A stretch of 64,000 bases of DNA. Source: Marinobacter sp. SS5-14b. GTDB lineage: Bacteria; Pseudomonadota; Gammaproteobacteria; Pseudomonadales; Oleiphilaceae. Shown piece after piece: positions 63,885 through 64,000 of the stretch. Made by a program: the position numbers and the translations under genes. Within the stretch, counting starts at the first letter, position 1. Each line of letters begins with the position of its first letter. The notes below the pieces were generated by a model, which saw nothing but the letters and a program-made list of their open reading frames with translations, did no database searches and had not been told where the DNA came from. The stretch is from the NCBI RefSeq assembly GCF_030541005.1, contig NZ_JASSVM010000002.1:248001-312000 (forward strand), given 5' to 3'.

Positions 63885-63957
63885 AATCCGGACAGTTGTC
63901 CGAAATTCAGGACATATAACTACGACCTGAAGCCAGAAGTGTCCTGATATTCGGACA
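63877..63957 (+). promoter_or_regulatory. Three 18-bp dyad operators, probable sigma-54 activator binding sites
   Basis: Site 1 TGTCCTGAAATCCGGACA (63877-63894), site 2 on the complement TGTCCTGAATTTCGGACA (63897-63914) and site 3 TGTCCTGATATTCGGACA (63940-63957) share TGTCCTGAWWTYCGGACA. Centres are 20 and 43 bp apart, near 2 and 4 helical turns. Site 1 overlaps the stop codon of the activator gene. Confidence 0.8.
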
Positions 63958-64000
63958 ACTGTTTTCTTGTTCATTCCCGTTTGACGTCCTAATCTCTTTA

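Overview
The window looks like chromosomal DNA of a marine gammaproteobacterium close to Marinobacter. This is an inference from gene families and gene order (def-fmt-rsmB-trkA followed by a LysM gene and dprA, glyQS beside tRNA-Pro, prlC followed by a yheV-like gene, a PA4642-like gene, a PomAB-type stator, an aa3 oxidase operon, an ectoine-synthase gene); no search was run. Coding density is high, and no prophage, insertion sequence, integrase or CRISPR array is visible.

Layout. 1-3.5 kb: the 3' part of a DinG/Rad3-type helicase, a small globin, a VOC protein and the lipocalin Blc. 3.5-7.7 kb, all on the minus strand: a compact putative defence island made of a MazG-like NTP pyrophosphohydrolase, a GIY-YIG / Schlafen-group-3 (DUF2075) helicase / S24-peptidase fusion protein and a tripartite hipBST toxin-antitoxin operon. 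8-12 kb: a membrane-anchored beta-helix protein and a GGDEF-EAL protein. 12-26.5 kb: housekeeping genes (tRNA-Pro, glyS, glyQ, trkA, rsmB, fmt, def; then lysM, dprA, tsaC, hemF, aroE, pomA, pomB). 26.5-32.5 kb: a PA4642-like gene, a 3'-truncated hsp20 remnant, a gamma-carbonic anhydrase, prlC, yheV, an antiporter and a DUF1653 gene. 32.8-40 kb: a 7TM-DISM diguanylate cyclase, DoxX, and a tightly packed operon of an unknown protein, an amicyanin-like cupredoxin, a GGDEF-EAL sensor, DUF3034 and a lipoprotein-like truncated globin. 40-50.5 kb: a MATE exporter and the complete aa3-type cytochrome c oxidase locus with its assembly and haem A genes. 50.5-64 kb: MFS transporters, hrpB, a small periplasmic protein with a Fur-box-like site, an ATP-grasp enzyme, an ornithine/lysine decarboxylase, an orphan ectC, a DUF3482 GTPase/DUF2868 pair, DUF6164 and a sigma-54 activator followed by three near-identical operator sites.

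Most notable: (1) the GIY-YIG/Schlafen helicase that carries an apparently active S24 Ser-Lys protease with an Ala-Gly site in front of it, coupled to a MazG-like gene; (2) the hipBST operon beside it; (3) the copper protein/c-di-GMP/globin operon; (4) three phased 18-bp dyads right after the sigma-54 regulator gene; (5) a family of long intergenic hairpins whose stems differ but pair, around an almost invariant loop.
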